A stretch of 64,000 bases of DNA from contig NZ_CP029425.2 of NCBI RefSeq assembly GCF_002278135.3, positions 4,998,001-5,062,000 of the forward strand, in the 5' to 3' direction. The stretch's first letter is position 1. Each line of letters starts with the position of its first letter. This document shows, in pieces, positions 8,618 through 17,822 of this stretch. The DNA comes from Bradyrhizobium ottawaense (lineage in GTDB: Bacteria > Pseudomonadota > Alphaproteobacteria > Rhizobiales > Xanthobacteraceae). Under the pieces are notes generated by a model. It had not been told where the DNA came from, searched no databases, and saw nothing but the letters and a program-made list of their open reading frames with translations. A program made the position numbers and the translations under genes.

Positions 8618-9241
8618 CAGCTCCCGCGCTTCTCCGGTGGCACCGAGGACGAGCGCCAGCAGATCGTGCAGATGCCCGACCCCGAGCTGCCGCAGCACGG
8701 GCGTCGCGAACGCCTTCTCCCGCACCAGCGTCACCGCGTAGTCGACCAGCAGCCTAAGTCCGGCGGAGCTTTCAGGCATGATGCGCATCACGGCATCGTC
8801 GACGTCCACGATCATTGGCGCCAGCACGCGCCTCGGCACGCGCAGCGAGAAGCAGCTTCCCAGCAACAGCCGCTCGAACGTCGTGACGTCCTCCGCGCTC
8901 GTCAGCACCGCCTCTCCTGCATGAAGCCTCAGATCGTGTCCCCGCTCGGATATGCCGAGAACGCCGGACCTGTTCACGATCAGGGCGAGGCTGTCGTCGC
9001 CATCGGCCACCAGTTGCTTGGTGCGAATGACCCGCGCTCCGCACAGCCCCCCGATCAACAACTGGGCTTCCGGCAGGACATGAGAGGTGAAGCTCGCCGC
9101 GGCCGGCTTTCCATCCCTTGCCTCGACCTCCGCCTTCAGCACCCCGCGGCAATAGAAATCGCGAAGCAACGGGATGCGCTCGTTTTCGGGAATTTCGTTC
9201 GTTGAAACATTGAGAACGGAAAAATCAACCATGCTGCTCAC
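8606..9241 (-). pseudogene. AraC-family regulator lacking its DNA-binding domain
   Basis: Start GTG at 9241 with GGAGAG six nt upstream (ATG 9232 is an alternative). About 210 residues match the N-terminal sensory domain of AraC_binding_2-type regulators, ending HLHDLLALVLGATGEARELAG. In intact relatives the two-helix-turn-helix AraC domain begins just after this point. Here the reading frame continues into the antisense of the amidase remnant, so the DNA-binding half is gone. It is probably a dead gene; the isolated sensor domain could at most act as a dominant-negative partner. Confidence 0.82.
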
Positions 9242-9471
9242 TGCAATCTCTCCAGCCGACGAGCAGACCCGGCCACGCGCTGTCGTTTCCTCCACACGCG
9301 CGTTCGATGCCGTTGTGGCAAGCTTCGCGGCGCTCGCTGCTCTTCAATTATCAGAAGCGCGATATACGAAAGTCTCGAATGAATCGCGTCCTGCATTCGG
9401 ATGACCCGCGAGCGCCGATCATCACAATGGATTGAGAACGCGGCACGTAACATCGAGGCATGTGAAATGAA

Positions 9472-10623
9472 TCACGCGGCGCCGTCATCGCCGCTCGTTC
9501 GCCGCGCGAACGGCACGGCAAAGCCGGCGGCGATCTTCACCAGATCAGCCTGCCTGCCGGCGCCCGTCTTCTCGAACAGGCGACCGAGATGCGTCTTCAC
9601 CGTCGTCTCGGCGACGCCGAGTTTTGCGGCGATGTCGGGAACACCGCCGGTCTCGATGATCGCCATCAGCACGCGCAATTCAGACGGCGTCAGCCTGAAG
9701 GCTGCTGCGATCGCGTCGGCTGCGAGCAGCGGCAGCATGGAAGCTCTTTGAACGAAGAGCATCGTGGCTGCAATGTCCCGCGGCAGGCTGCGATCCCGCT
9801 TCAGCGGAAAAGCATGGAGCAGATAATGCTGCCCATCGGCCGACGTCGCAAGTTCGATCTGACGACGAGCGGCAGAATGTGTGCCTTCATCGAATTCGCA
9901 CAGGCTGCGGAATATTTTATCGGTCTGGGTGTTGCGGGCCACGATCCGGTCACCGACGATCGCAAGCAGATTGGCATCGGCGAACAACTGGCGGCATGCC
10001 GCGTTGGCATGAACGACGCGGCCGTCCGCATCGAGCAGGCAGATCGCCGTGTTCAATCCGTCGAGGACGTCGGCAAGGTCGTCCACCGTATGCGAGCGCG
10101 CCCTGATCTGCCGGCCCATGATCTGCGACCGATGGATGTGCGGAGCGAGCAGCCGCATGCGCTCGCGCATCGCATCGTCGACGGTTCCACGGGAGCGGTG
10201 GCGCAACACCTGCAGGATCGTGGTGCGCGCGGCCGTCTTCTCGAGCGCGACGGTCGCGAGGTCTATCGCCCCCTGCGGTTCCACCCACTCGCGATGGAAG
10301 CTCGTCTCGAGAAAATCAGCATGGGACATGATGTCGGTCACGCCGATCGTCTGTTCGGACGCGAGGGTGAGGTGACGGTCGAGCAGAGGATCGAGCTCCA
10401 CATACCGGTCGCGATAAAGCTGGCGGAAGCGGGCGTCGGTTCCAAAATGCTGCTGAATCTCGATCGTAAGCCGTGCTGAATCCCTGGACAGGATCATCGC
10501 GGCGCAACCACCGACGAACTGCGAAACCTGTTCCAGCGCGCCGCTGCGCAAGGCGGGGTCAACCGCCGCGTCGTAAATCTCGCCGATGAGAGACGAGAAC
10601 CGGTTTGCCTGATGGGTCGTCAT
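9472..10623 (-). CDS. LuxR-type helix-turn-helix transcriptional regulator
   Basis: About 383 aa. The C-terminus has a LuxR/FixJ-type HTH (LTPSELRVLMAIIETGG, then DIAAKLGVAETTVKTHLGRLFEKTGA). The middle (about 180-280) looks PAS-like (LNTAICLLDADGRVVHANAACRQLF). The N-terminal 170 residues form an uncharacterised sensory region. There is no receiver domain or autoinducer motif, so it is probably a solo sensor-regulator. Its target is unknown; it stands between the amidase/AraC scar and an uncoupled secreted protein gene. The last residues overlap no neighbour. Confidence 0.85.
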   Translation of the reverse strand: MTTHQANRFSSLIGEIYDAAVDPALRSGALEQVSQFVGGCAAMILSRDSARLTIEIQQHFGTDARFRQLYRDRYVELDPLLDRHLTLASEQTIGVTDIMSHADFLETSFHREWVEPQGAIDLATVALEKTAARTTILQVLRHRSRGTVDDAMRERMRLLAPHIHRSQIMGRQIRARSHTVDDLADVLDGLNTAICLLDADGRVVHANAACRQLFADANLLAIVGDRIVARNTQTDKIFRSLCEFDEGTHSAARRQIELATSADGQHYLLHAFPLKRDRSLPRDIAATMLFVQRASMLPLLAADAIAAAFRLTPSELRVLMAIIETGGVPDIAAKLGVAETTVKTHLGRLFEKTGAGRQADLVKIAAGFAVPFARRTSGDDGAA

Positions 10624-10926
10624 CGGACGGACGACGCGATCTGCGTGCGGCCCGTCCGAGACGGAGAGCTCGCGATCCGGGAACTGACGGAGAAGACGGG
10701 CCGGTCAATTGCCGCCTTCGACGAGGAAAAAACGTTGCAGCCAGATGCTGGAATATCGAACATCGTCCTTGCGTAACGTCAACCGCAGGGTGCGGCTTGG
10801 ACTGTTTCGCCAAAGACTAGGATAAATGCGAACAGCGCGCGGACTGTGTGCGATGAGTCACGCGCCGGTTCGCTGCCGCCCGCTTCGTTGCCACGTCCTG
10901 CCCGCTTCACGGCCGGCAGCGGCAAC
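10624..10926. other. Intergenic region, 303 bp, nothing recognised
   Basis: It lies upstream of the LuxR-type gene and downstream of the next minus-strand gene. It should hold the LuxR promoter and perhaps a terminator, but no convincing boxes were found. An 8-bp inverted repeat (10871-10878 with 10914-10921) has a 35-nt loop and no T-tract, so I do not call it a terminator. Confidence 0.4.
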
Positions 10927-11427
10927 CTATTTCCGATTCTCCTCGCAGAACTTCAACGCGGCCAGCGCTTCGCCGGCACGCGGTACCTGCATCTCGATAC
11001 TGTCGTCGTCATCGTCCTCGAAATCGAGCGTCAGGCGTCTCGCCTTCGACAGGCGGTCCATCATCGACTGGTCGTACTCGAAGATGCCGCGCACGGTGGT
11101 CTTGTCCATGACCTCCCACTTCGCCTTCTTCATGATGTCCGCATCGTCAGTGCCGACATCGGCCCGAAGGATCTCGCCGACCTTCTCCCATTCCCAGCCA
11201 TCATAGATCATCACGATCACGATCGCCTTCTCGGAATAGGTGATCACGATGACGTAGTCGCGGTTCTCGTCCTCCTTGTCCTTGTAGCCACGGCTCGCAT
11301 TGCAATGCGTGTCCTGCGTGCGCTTTTCGATGGTCCAGTCGCCGACCTTGGATTGTTGCGCAAGCGCCGGTCCGGCGCTTAAGGCGCCCGTCGCGATCAG
11401 CAAAGCGGCAAGAAGGAATCGTTTCAT
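10927..11427 (-). CDS. Secreted hypothetical protein
   Basis: About 166 aa. It has a clear Sec signal peptide (MKRFLLAALLIATGALSAGPALAQ, cleavage after ALA). The mature part is charged, with an acidic run (DFEDDDDDSIEM) near residue 137 and two Cys that may pair. No family is recognised. The start at 11427 is fixed by GGAGG eight nt upstream. It is a single gene, with the MaoC gene next on the same strand 90 bp upstream. Periplasmic location is inferred from the signal peptide only. Confidence 0.75.
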   Translation of the reverse strand: MKRFLLAALLIATGALSAGPALAQQSKVGDWTIEKRTQDTHCNASRGYKDKEDENRDYVIVITYSEKAIVIVMIYDGWEWEKVGEILRADVGTDDADIMKKAKWEVMDKTTVRGIFEYDQSMMDRLSKARRLTLDFEDDDDDSIEMQVPRAGEALAALKFCEENRK

Positions 11428-11517
11428 GTCAGCCTCCAGCGCGTTCCCCGGGCCGAGATGACCACCTCCGCGGGAGGGCCGCAAGGGCTTACCCCGGCAG
11501 AACGGCGGCGCCCGTGC

Positions 11518-11964
11518 CTATCCCCGCCGCGGCACGATCGCGATGGGAGTGAAGGTGTAAACCTCCTCGCCGCTCTGGTTGAACATGGTCCATTTCACCA
11601 GCGCGATACCCTGCGGCTTCGACTTCGAGGGCGTCAGGCTCATCACCTCCCCAACCAGATGCAGGCGGTCATTGGGCCGTACCGGCATCGTCCAGCGCAG
11701 GCCGTCGACGCCGGCGCCGATCAGCGGATGCGGGCCGAACGGGCGTGTCTGGATCGCGAGATTCATGGCTATCGCCGCGGTGTGCCATCCCGATGCCGCC
11801 AGGCCCTTGAACAGGGTCGCCTTGGCCGCCTCGTGGTCGAGATGCATCGGCTGCGGATCGAACTCGGCCGCGAAGCGCTTGATGTCGGCCTCGGTGACCT
11901 CGACCTCGGGGGACCTGAACCGCATTCCGATCGCCAGATCGTCGAACCATTCGACCTGCGCCAT
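11518..11964 (-). CDS. MaoC-family (R)-specific enoyl-CoA hydratase/dehydratase
   Basis: About 148 aa, a single hot-dog domain. The hydratase-2 motif is present as FAAEFDPQPMHLDHEAAKAT (Asp and His of the catalytic pair), followed by GLAASGWHTAAIAM. It would hydrate a 2-enoyl-CoA in an acyl-CoA degradation route. The start at 11964 is where family homology begins (MAQVEWFDDLAIGMRF). No acyl-CoA partner gene is adjacent, so the pathway is not defined here. Confidence 0.85.
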   Translation of the reverse strand: MAQVEWFDDLAIGMRFRSPEVEVTEADIKRFAAEFDPQPMHLDHEAAKATLFKGLAASGWHTAAIAMNLAIQTRPFGPHPLIGAGVDGLRWTMPVRPNDRLHLVGEVMSLTPSKSKPQGIALVKWTMFNQSGEEVYTFTPIAIVPRRG

Positions 11965-12151
11965 GATTTTGCCTCGCAATGTCGTGCGCCGCCTTCGAAG
12001 AGACGGCCAAAGGGCTCCAGCAATGGCGGGACCGCAGCGCACAAAACCAGCCCCGAGGTTCCCCGCGAAACCCCTTTCCCGAGGCGACGAAACACCGCTG
12101 AAACAGATGGCCGCTTAAGTCGTTGTCAAAATAAATACAGGGACGGCTACC

Positions 12152-12235
12152 ATGCAATTCCTTCTCGACCTGATCTACGACTATTCCTGCTGCCGCAACC
12201 TCGTTGCCCATTCAATACGGGAGGACGAGCTATGA
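12152..12235 (+). CDS. Very small ORF (27 aa) coupled to the next ORF
   Basis: The ORF reads MQFLLDLIYDYSCCRNLVAH and ends in TGA within an ATGA overlap with the next start. It contains the next gene's ribosome site (GGGAGGA), as expected for a translated upstream ORF that couples expression. Coding status is inferred from this arrangement; no homologue is recognised. Confidence 0.4.
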   Translation: MQFLLDLIYDYSCCRNLVAHSIREDEL

Positions 12236-12324
12236 TCGAGCTGATCTCGGGCCTGCTCGCCCTTTGCAGCGCCGGTGTCTTTGCGGCGCACGCGCTGGAC
12301 GCCTACCGCACCACACATCACTAA
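12232..12324 (+). CDS. Small membrane peptide (30 aa)
   Basis: The product (MIELISGLLALCSAGVFAAH, then a short LDAYRTTHH tail) is one hydrophobic helix plus a short basic/His tail. GGGAGGA lies 5 nt upstream. Tiny proteins of this form (hydrophobic segment ending AHALDAYR) are, as far as I recall, scattered through Bradyrhizobium genomes. Function unknown; perhaps an inner-membrane regulator peptide. Confidence 0.5.
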   Translation: MIELISGLLALCSAGVFAAHALDAYRTTHH

Positions 12325-12351
12325 TCACTGACCGCTTCACCGTTTCAGCCG

Positions 12352-12774
12352 CTAAAAAGGCCGCCGGTAGAAGTGCTCCGAATGCGTTGCCGGCGGAAAC
12401 CGGTTGGCAAGAGCGAGCGCGCCTGTCTCGTCGGTCTCGAGCGCGATCTTCTGCGCCAGCATGACGTCGCCCGGCACCAGGAAGCCTGACGGGACGAAGC
12501 ACCATCCCATCGTGGCGCGGCCTTCGCCGTCAATTTCATGGACATTGGCGGCGGTGCCGTAGTGAATGCGATAGGTCTTGCCGGTGTCGCATCCAATGAC
12601 GTCGAAATACCGGTGCTCTTCGAATTGGGCGCGCTGTGCGGGCGAGAGCCAATCGAAGAGCAGCCGGCGACCACGGGCATCCGGCGTGTTCTCGCCGAAG
12701 AAGCGCCGATACAGTTCACGCAGCGCATGCAGACGCGCACGCGCCGGCGCGCGGAGCCAAACCGCCGTAATCAT
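12352..12774 (-). CDS. Conserved hypothetical protein
   Basis: About 140 aa. The centre (HRYFDVIGCDTGKTYRIHYG, then MGWCFVPSGFLVPGDVMLAQ) looks like a small beta-rich domain with conserved Cys, Gly and Trp. I do not recognise a named family. It is soluble, without a signal peptide, and starts 12 bp after the stop of the 73-residue gene upstream, so the two form a pair. The start ATG 12774 has only a weak GAG site. Confidence 0.6.
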   Translation of the reverse strand: MITAVWLRAPARARLHALRELYRRFFGENTPDARGRRLLFDWLSPAQRAQFEEHRYFDVIGCDTGKTYRIHYGTAANVHEIDGEGRATMGWCFVPSGFLVPGDVMLAQKIALETDETGALALANRFPPATHSEHFYRRPF

Positions 12775-12786
12775 GAGCAGCTCAGA

Positions 12787-13008
12787 TCAACCGCCGACCA
12801 GGCGGGGATAGAACAGCGTTTCCTGCGCGGTCGGGTCGAACGATCTGATACGAGTGACTTCGCCGGGTCCGTTGCGAAGGGCCGCGGTGAAGCCGGCTCC
12901 AGTCAGCTCCCGAAAGCGCCGTTCGGCTCGCGCCAGCGCTTCGGCATTGCCAGGATCAAACTCGTGGCGCGTATCGCCAGTCTGGTCCATCACGATCTGG
13001 GTTGCCAT
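12787..13008 (-). CDS. Small hypothetical protein
   Basis: About 73 aa (MATQIVMDQTGDTRHEFDPG...). The start at 13008 is set by AGGAGA seven nt upstream. Soluble, acidic N-terminal half, with a basic stretch AERRFRELTGAGFTAALR. It is the first gene of a two-gene unit with the 140-aa protein. The name and role are unknown. Confidence 0.6.
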   Translation of the reverse strand: MATQIVMDQTGDTRHEFDPGNAEALARAERRFRELTGAGFTAALRNGPGEVTRIRSFDPTAQETLFYPRLVGG

Positions 13009-13150
13009 GTTGAGTCTCCTCATGCCCAGCCCTGAATCTGATCAAAGCAAACCTCGTGCCCTCGGTTCCTGATGGCAACAACTTTCTCATGTCGGCGCAT
13101 CACGCCTTGCTGAGCAGGAGCGTTTTTCGAGCGAAGTGGACGGGTTTTCG

Positions 13151-13969
13151 TCAGCGCGAGGCCGCCGCTCCGCCGCCCTCGTCGATCTGCCGGCCCATCA
13201 GCGCGATCGCCTTCTGATAAACGCCGGCCGCATTCCAGGCCTCGATGGCGACGAAATTCGGCTCGCCCGGCTGGTAACCGGCTCCTGCTTTCCAGCCATG
13301 ACCTTTAAGGAAATTCGCGGTCGAGTTCAGCGCGTTGGCGGCCACCTCGAGGTTGCCGGTGCCATAGGCCAGGATGTTCTTGGGCATGAACTGGGTCTGG
13401 CCGACCTCGCCATGCATGGAGCCGCGGGTCGCCCCCGACAGCGTGCCGCGGTCGACCAGCTTCAAGGCCGCGTAGAGCTGGTCGGTGAAGAATTCAGGAC
13501 GGCGGCAGTCATAGGCCAGGGTTGCGATCGACGACAGCATGTTCTGGTTGCCGCGCTGGCTGCCGAAACCGGTCTCCATGCCCCAAATCGCGATCAGCGG
13601 GCCGGGCGGGACGCCATAGCGCTGCTGGATGGAGGCGAACAAGGCAGCCTGCGACTGCTTGAGCTGGCGCCCCTTGGCGACGATAGTGGTGGCGCCGCGC
13701 TTGGCGAGAAACTGGTCGAGCGTCAGCGAAAAGCTGCGCTGGCCGCGGTCGGCCGCGATGGTGGCACTGGCGTAGTTGGTCTGCATCAGCGCCGAGAGCG
13801 CGGTCTGGCCGATGCCCTTGCCCTGCGCCTCTGCGCTGAACTCTCGTTTCCAGGCCTCAAAACCCGCCGGCGAGCTGCCGCATTGCGCGGCCGCGGCGGC
13901 GGACGCCAGGCACCCGAGCAGCGCCATCGCACCAACAACCGCTCCCGCAACAGCCCTGCCCGTGGTCAT
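13151..13969 (-). CDS. Lytic murein transglycosylase, MltB-like
   Basis: About 272 aa with a signal peptide (AVAGAVVGAMALLGCLASAAAAA), so it acts in the periplasm. The SLT_2/MltB fold is visible: catalytic Glu in IAIWGMETGFGSQ, ALKLVDRG, then GSMHGEVGQTQFMPKNILAYG and NSTANFLKGHGWKAG. It cleaves peptidoglycan glycan strands to 1,6-anhydro products. There is no peptidoglycan-binding domain at the C-terminus. The start at 13969 has GGGAGA six nt upstream; the TTG two codons earlier is unlikely. Confidence 0.88.
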   Translation of the reverse strand: MTTGRAVAGAVVGAMALLGCLASAAAAAQCGSSPAGFEAWKREFSAEAQGKGIGQTALSALMQTNYASATIAADRGQRSFSLTLDQFLAKRGATTIVAKGRQLKQSQAALFASIQQRYGVPPGPLIAIWGMETGFGSQRGNQNMLSSIATLAYDCRRPEFFTDQLYAALKLVDRGTLSGATRGSMHGEVGQTQFMPKNILAYGTGNLEVAANALNSTANFLKGHGWKAGAGYQPGEPNFVAIEAWNAAGVYQKAIALMGRQIDEGGGAAASR

Positions 13970-14005
13970 ACCCAATCTCCCGTCCTGTAACCGATCGGCG
14001 CAACC

Positions 14006-15859
14006 TTACCCGGAGGAACGCGCCGACTCCATGGCCTGATCATAGGACAATTCGAGGCCGTCCAGATTGCCTTCCTTCCGCCATTTGTCGAGCAGCCGCA
14101 GGAAGGCCACCGGCCCGCGCCAATATTGGCTGTTTCTTGCCGCGATCGGATCGAACACGCCCTCGTTGTTGTAGTAACCGGGCGTGCATTCGGCGAGATA
14201 GGTCTGGCGGCCGAGCGCGGCCTTGACGACCTCCTCGACCCAGGCGTTTTCCGCGGCCAGCGTCGGCTCCAGCGTTCGGGCTTTGCGCTTGCGCGCTTCG
14301 GCGATCACATAGGCGATGTGCTGTGACTGCTCGTCGATGATGTGGGGGAAGTTAGCGCTCTGGCCGGCCTGCACCGTGACGATCAGGAAGCAGTTCGGAA
14401 AGCCGCGGCTGTAGAACCCATGCATCGTCTTGACGCCGCCCTGCCAGCGCTCGGTCAGGCTCATGCCGTCGCGGCCGTAGACCTCGAAGCCCATGCGGCG
14501 GGCATAGTCGGTGCCGACCTCGAAGCCGCTGGCATAGATCAGGCAGTCGAGCTCGTAAGCCTTGCCGCCGGCCATGACGGCGTTCTCGGTGATGCGATCG
14601 ACACCCTGCCCTTTGGTGTCGACGAGATGCACGTTGGGACGATTGAAGACATCGAGATATTCGTCGTGGAAGCACGGCCGCTTGCAGAACGCCTTGTACC
14701 ACGGCTTGAGCGCGTCCGCGGTCGCCGTGTCCTTGACCACCGCATCGACGCGGGCGCGGATCTCCTCCATCTTGCGGTAGTCGGCCTGCTCGATGACCTT
14801 CAGTGCCTCTTCCATCGAGGTCACCGGCTGCGGCTGACGACGCGGCGCCAGCAGGATCTCGCCGAGCAGGCCGGTCCAGCCGTCCTGCACCAGGTCCCGT
14901 TCGACCGGCTCGCCGGAGATCACGGCAGTGAAATTGTCCATGCGCTCGCGCTGCCAGCCGGGCTTGAGGCTCTGCGCCCAGTCTTGATCCGTCGACCGGT
15001 CGTCACGCACGCCAATCGCTGACGGCGTGCGCTGGAAGACATAGAGCTCCTTCGCAGCGCGGCCGAGATGCGGCACGCATTGCACGGCGGTGGCGCCGGT
15101 GCCGATGATTCCGACGCGCTTGTCGGCAAGTCCGGTCAGTCCACCATCCGCATTGCCGCCGGTATAGCCGTAATCCCAACGACTGGTATGGAAGCTGTGA
15201 CCTTTGAAGGTCTCGATGCCTGGAATGCCCGGCAGCTTCGGTCTGCTGAGCGGACCTCCGGCGAGAATGACGAAGCGTGCACGGATGCGATCGCCCCGAT
15301 CGGTCTCGACCAGCCATCGCGCCTCCTGCTCCTGCCATGCCATCCGCGAGATGACGGTCTGAAACAGCGCGCGATCGTAGAGATCGAAATGGCGGCCGAT
15401 GCGGCGGGAGTGCTCGTAGATCTCCGGGGCGCGCGCATATTTGCGCACCGGCATGTAGCCGGTCTCTTCCAGCAGCGGCAGGTAGATGTAGCTCTCGGTA
15501 TCGCAGGCCGCGCCGGGATAGCGATTCCAGTACCAGGTGCCGCCGAAGTCCGCAGCCTTTTCCACGATACGGAAATCATCGATGCCGGCCTCGCGCAGAC
15601 GCGCGGCACAGAGAAGCCCGCCAAAGCCGCCACCGACGACGAGCACTTCAGTCTCTTCACTGACAGGTGCGCGCGCAAATCCGGGATCGGCCCAGGGGTC
15701 GTCGAGGTAGCGGCCGAATTCCCCTGTTACCTCGACATACTGAGCCTTGCCCTCGGCACGCAAACGGCGGTCGCGCTCGTCACGGTAGCGCGCGCGGAGG
15801 GCTGCAATATCAACGGTAGGTTCGCCGGCTGCACCGGTCTTGTGTCTTTCCGCTGACAT
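14006..15859 (-). CDS. Flavin-containing / Baeyer-Villiger monooxygenase
   Basis: 617 aa. The FAD site [18 protein letters not shown] and the NADPH site [14 protein letters not shown] flank a segment [13 protein letters not shown] that fits the Baeyer-Villiger fingerprint FxGxxxHxxxW. It probably inserts oxygen into a cyclic or linear ketone with NADPH and O2. About 100 N-terminal residues precede the FAD site, as in the cyclopentadecanone/phenylacetone-type subgroup. The start at 15859 has GGAGGA seven nt upstream. It is divergent from the acyl-CoA ligase, which could activate the acid released from the lactone or ester. Confidence 0.87.
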   Translation of the reverse strand: MSAERHKTGAAGEPTVDIAALRARYRDERDRRLRAEGKAQYVEVTGEFGRYLDDPWADPGFARAPVSEETEVLVVGGGFGGLLCAARLREAGIDDFRIVEKAADFGGTWYWNRYPGAACDTESYIYLPLLEETGYMPVRKYARAPEIYEHSRRIGRHFDLYDRALFQTVISRMAWQEQEARWLVETDRGDRIRARFVILAGGPLSRPKLPGIPGIETFKGHSFHTSRWDYGYTGGNADGGLTGLADKRVGIIGTGATAVQCVPHLGRAAKELYVFQRTPSAIGVRDDRSTDQDWAQSLKPGWQRERMDNFTAVISGEPVERDLVQDGWTGLLGEILLAPRRQPQPVTSMEEALKVIEQADYRKMEEIRARVDAVVKDTATADALKPWYKAFCKRPCFHDEYLDVFNRPNVHLVDTKGQGVDRITENAVMAGGKAYELDCLIYASGFEVGTDYARRMGFEVYGRDGMSLTERWQGGVKTMHGFYSRGFPNCFLIVTVQAGQSANFPHIIDEQSQHIAYVIAEARKRKARTLEPTLAAENAWVEEVVKAALGRQTYLAECTPGYYNNEGVFDPIAARNSQYWRGPVAFLRLLDKWRKEGNLDGLELSYDQAMESARSSG

Positions 15860-16035
15860 GCATTTCCTCCACGGAGAACGCTGCTTCGCCGGCAGCTCGG
15901 ATCAGTTAGCCCTGAAAAAGTGACGCATGCAATCGCGTCCAATGTTTTTTGCGTGAACGCCGCGTGACGTTCCGCTAACCTCGCGCACAAATCACAAGCG
16001 CAACGCCACGCAACGACGTGGCCGTGGAGGAGACC

Positions 16036-17661
16036 ATGCAGGGATTGATGATGGACATGCCGCTTCTGATCAGCGGCCTGATCCAGTATGCCGCGGACTA
16101 TCACGGCGAAGCCGAGATCGTCGCGCGCGAGATCGAGGGCGACATTCATCGCTACACTTATGCCGATGCCCATCCGCGCATCAAGCGCATGGCGCTGGCG
16201 CTGAAGCGGCTCGGCATGAATCCGGGCGATCGCGTCGGCACGCTGGCCTGGAATACGCATCGTCATTTCGAGATGTTCTATGCCGCGCCGGGCATGGGCT
16301 ATGTGCTGCACACCGTCAACCCGCGGCTGTTTCCCGAGCAGCTCGTCTACATCATCAACCATGCCGAAGACCGCCTGCTGTTCATCGACCGCGCCACGCT
16401 GCCGATCGTCGAGGCGATCGCGCCGCAGCTCAAGACGATCGAAGCTTATGTCGTGATGTCGTCGCGCGAGCGGATGCCCGAGACCAAGCTCGCCAACGTG
16501 CATTGCTACGAGGAGCTTCTCGACAAGGAGAACGAGGCCGGCTTCACCTGGCCGGAGTTCGACGAGAAGTCCGCCTCCACCATCTGCTACACGTCGGGCA
16601 CGACCGGCAATCCCAAGGGCGTGATCTATTCGCACCGTGCCGCGATCCTGCAGACCATGACCTGCTGCAATTTCGACTTCCTGCCGGGACATGTCGAAGG
16701 CGTGCGCGAGGTGATGATGCCGATGGCGCCGCTCTTCCATGGCAATGGCTGGAACATGCCGTTCACGGCTCCCTACACCGGATCGAAGCTGGTGCTGCCC
16801 GGCCGCAACTACGAGCCCGACAAGCTCTATGAATTGCTCGAAGGCGAGAAGGTGACGCTGTCGGCGGGCGTGCCGAGCTTCTGGCTGATCCTGCTCGACT
16901 GGCTGGGCCGCACCGGCAACAAATTCTCCACGCTGCGGGCAACGTTGTCGTCGGGCTCGGCGCCGCCGCGCGCCATGGTCGAGAAACTGAAGCGCGACTA
17001 CCATATCGACTACATCCAGGCATGGGGCATGACCGAGGCGCTCGGCTGCTCGATGCCGGGCTTGAGGCCCGGCTCGGAGCATCTCGGCGACAAGGAGAGG
17101 TTCGACCGGCGCCAGGTATCTGGCCGCGCCTGCTTCGGCACGAGCTTGCGCATCGTCGACGACAGCGGCGCCGAGTTGCCACGCGACGGCAAGTCCGTCG
17201 GCCATTTGCGCGCCCGTGGCCCCTGGGTCGCCTCCGGCTACATGAAGCTAGACGAAGGGCTCGACCGCGACGGCTGGCTGATCACCGGCGACATGGCGGT
17301 GATCGACCCACAGGGCCACGTCACGCTCACCGACCGCTCCAAGGACGTGATCAAGTCCGGCGGCGAATGGATCTCCTCGATCCAGCTCGAGGACGTCGCC
17401 TTGTCTCACCCCGACGTGCTTCAGGCAGCCGTGGTCGCGATCAACCATGAGAAATGGCAGGAGCGTCCCCTCCTCCTCGTCGTCCGCAAGAAGGGCGCGA
17501 CCGTCGACGGCAAGACGCTGCTCGACCATATGCGCCCGAAAATCGCGAGCTGGTGGATGCCGGACGCGGTCGAATTCCTCGACGAATTCCCGATGACGGG
17601 GACCGGCAAGGTGTTGAAATCGGCTCTGCGCGAGAAGTTCAGGGAGTATCGCGTCGCGTGA
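16036..17661 (+). CDS. Medium/long-chain fatty acyl-CoA ligase (AMP-binding)
   Basis: About 541 aa. The AMP-binding signature [20 protein letters not shown] lies near residue 180, with WGMTEALG, the hinge region [22 protein letters not shown] and the C-terminal Lys in [14 protein letters not shown]. It activates a carboxylic acid to its CoA thioester with ATP, and resembles the FadD/AlkK-type group of about 540 aa. The start at 16036 is chosen for GGAGG five nt upstream; GTG 16018 is in frame but lies across that site. The divergent monooxygenase suggests ketone or fatty-acid breakdown. Confidence 0.9.
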   Translation: MQGLMMDMPLLISGLIQYAADYHGEAEIVAREIEGDIHRYTYADAHPRIKRMALALKRLGMNPGDRVGTLAWNTHRHFEMFYAAPGMGYVLHTVNPRLFPEQLVYIINHAEDRLLFIDRATLPIVEAIAPQLKTIEAYVVMSSRERMPETKLANVHCYEELLDKENEAGFTWPEFDEKSASTICYTSGTTGNPKGVIYSHRAAILQTMTCCNFDFLPGHVEGVREVMMPMAPLFHGNGWNMPFTAPYTGSKLVLPGRNYEPDKLYELLEGEKVTLSAGVPSFWLILLDWLGRTGNKFSTLRATLSSGSAPPRAMVEKLKRDYHIDYIQAWGMTEALGCSMPGLRPGSEHLGDKERFDRRQVSGRACFGTSLRIVDDSGAELPRDGKSVGHLRARGPWVASGYMKLDEGLDRDGWLITGDMAVIDPQGHVTLTDRSKDVIKSGGEWISSIQLEDVALSHPDVLQAAVVAINHEKWQERPLLLVVRKKGATVDGKTLLDHMRPKIASWWMPDAVEFLDEFPMTGTGKVLKSALREKFREYRVA

Positions 17662-17685
17662 GCCGCGCGCAGAGGCGTCGACCTT

Positions 17686-17720
17686 GTAGCCCGGATGGAG
17701 CGCAGCGCAATCCGGGCTAC
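17686..17720. repeat. Palindromic intergenic repeat
   Basis: GTAGCCCGGAT (17686-17696) and ATCCGGGCTAC (17710-17720) form perfect 11-bp arms around a GC-rich 13-nt loop. Elements with this wording are, as I recall, very common between genes in Bradyrhizobium and Rhodopseudomonas. It may also end transcription of the ligase gene. Confidence 0.7.
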
Positions 17721-17822
17721 GAAGGCGGACATCGGTCGTCTTCCCTGACGCCATCATCTTCACCTTTTGGTCAATTCAGCGACGATATATCGGGAGGTCG
17801 CTAACCCCGCATCGAGGACATC

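Noticed and set aside
10871..10921. Inverted repeat as a terminator after the secreted protein gene
   Set aside because: The 8-bp arms enclose 35 nt and there is no T-tract.
13009..13080. GGAAC motif upstream of the 73-aa gene as an EcfG promoter
   Set aside because: The bases at the expected -10 distance read GCTT instead of CGTT, so the match is too poor.
16018..16035. GTG 16018 as the start of the acyl-CoA ligase
   Set aside because: The extra six codons lie across the GGAGG ribosome site of ATG 16036 and are not family-like.
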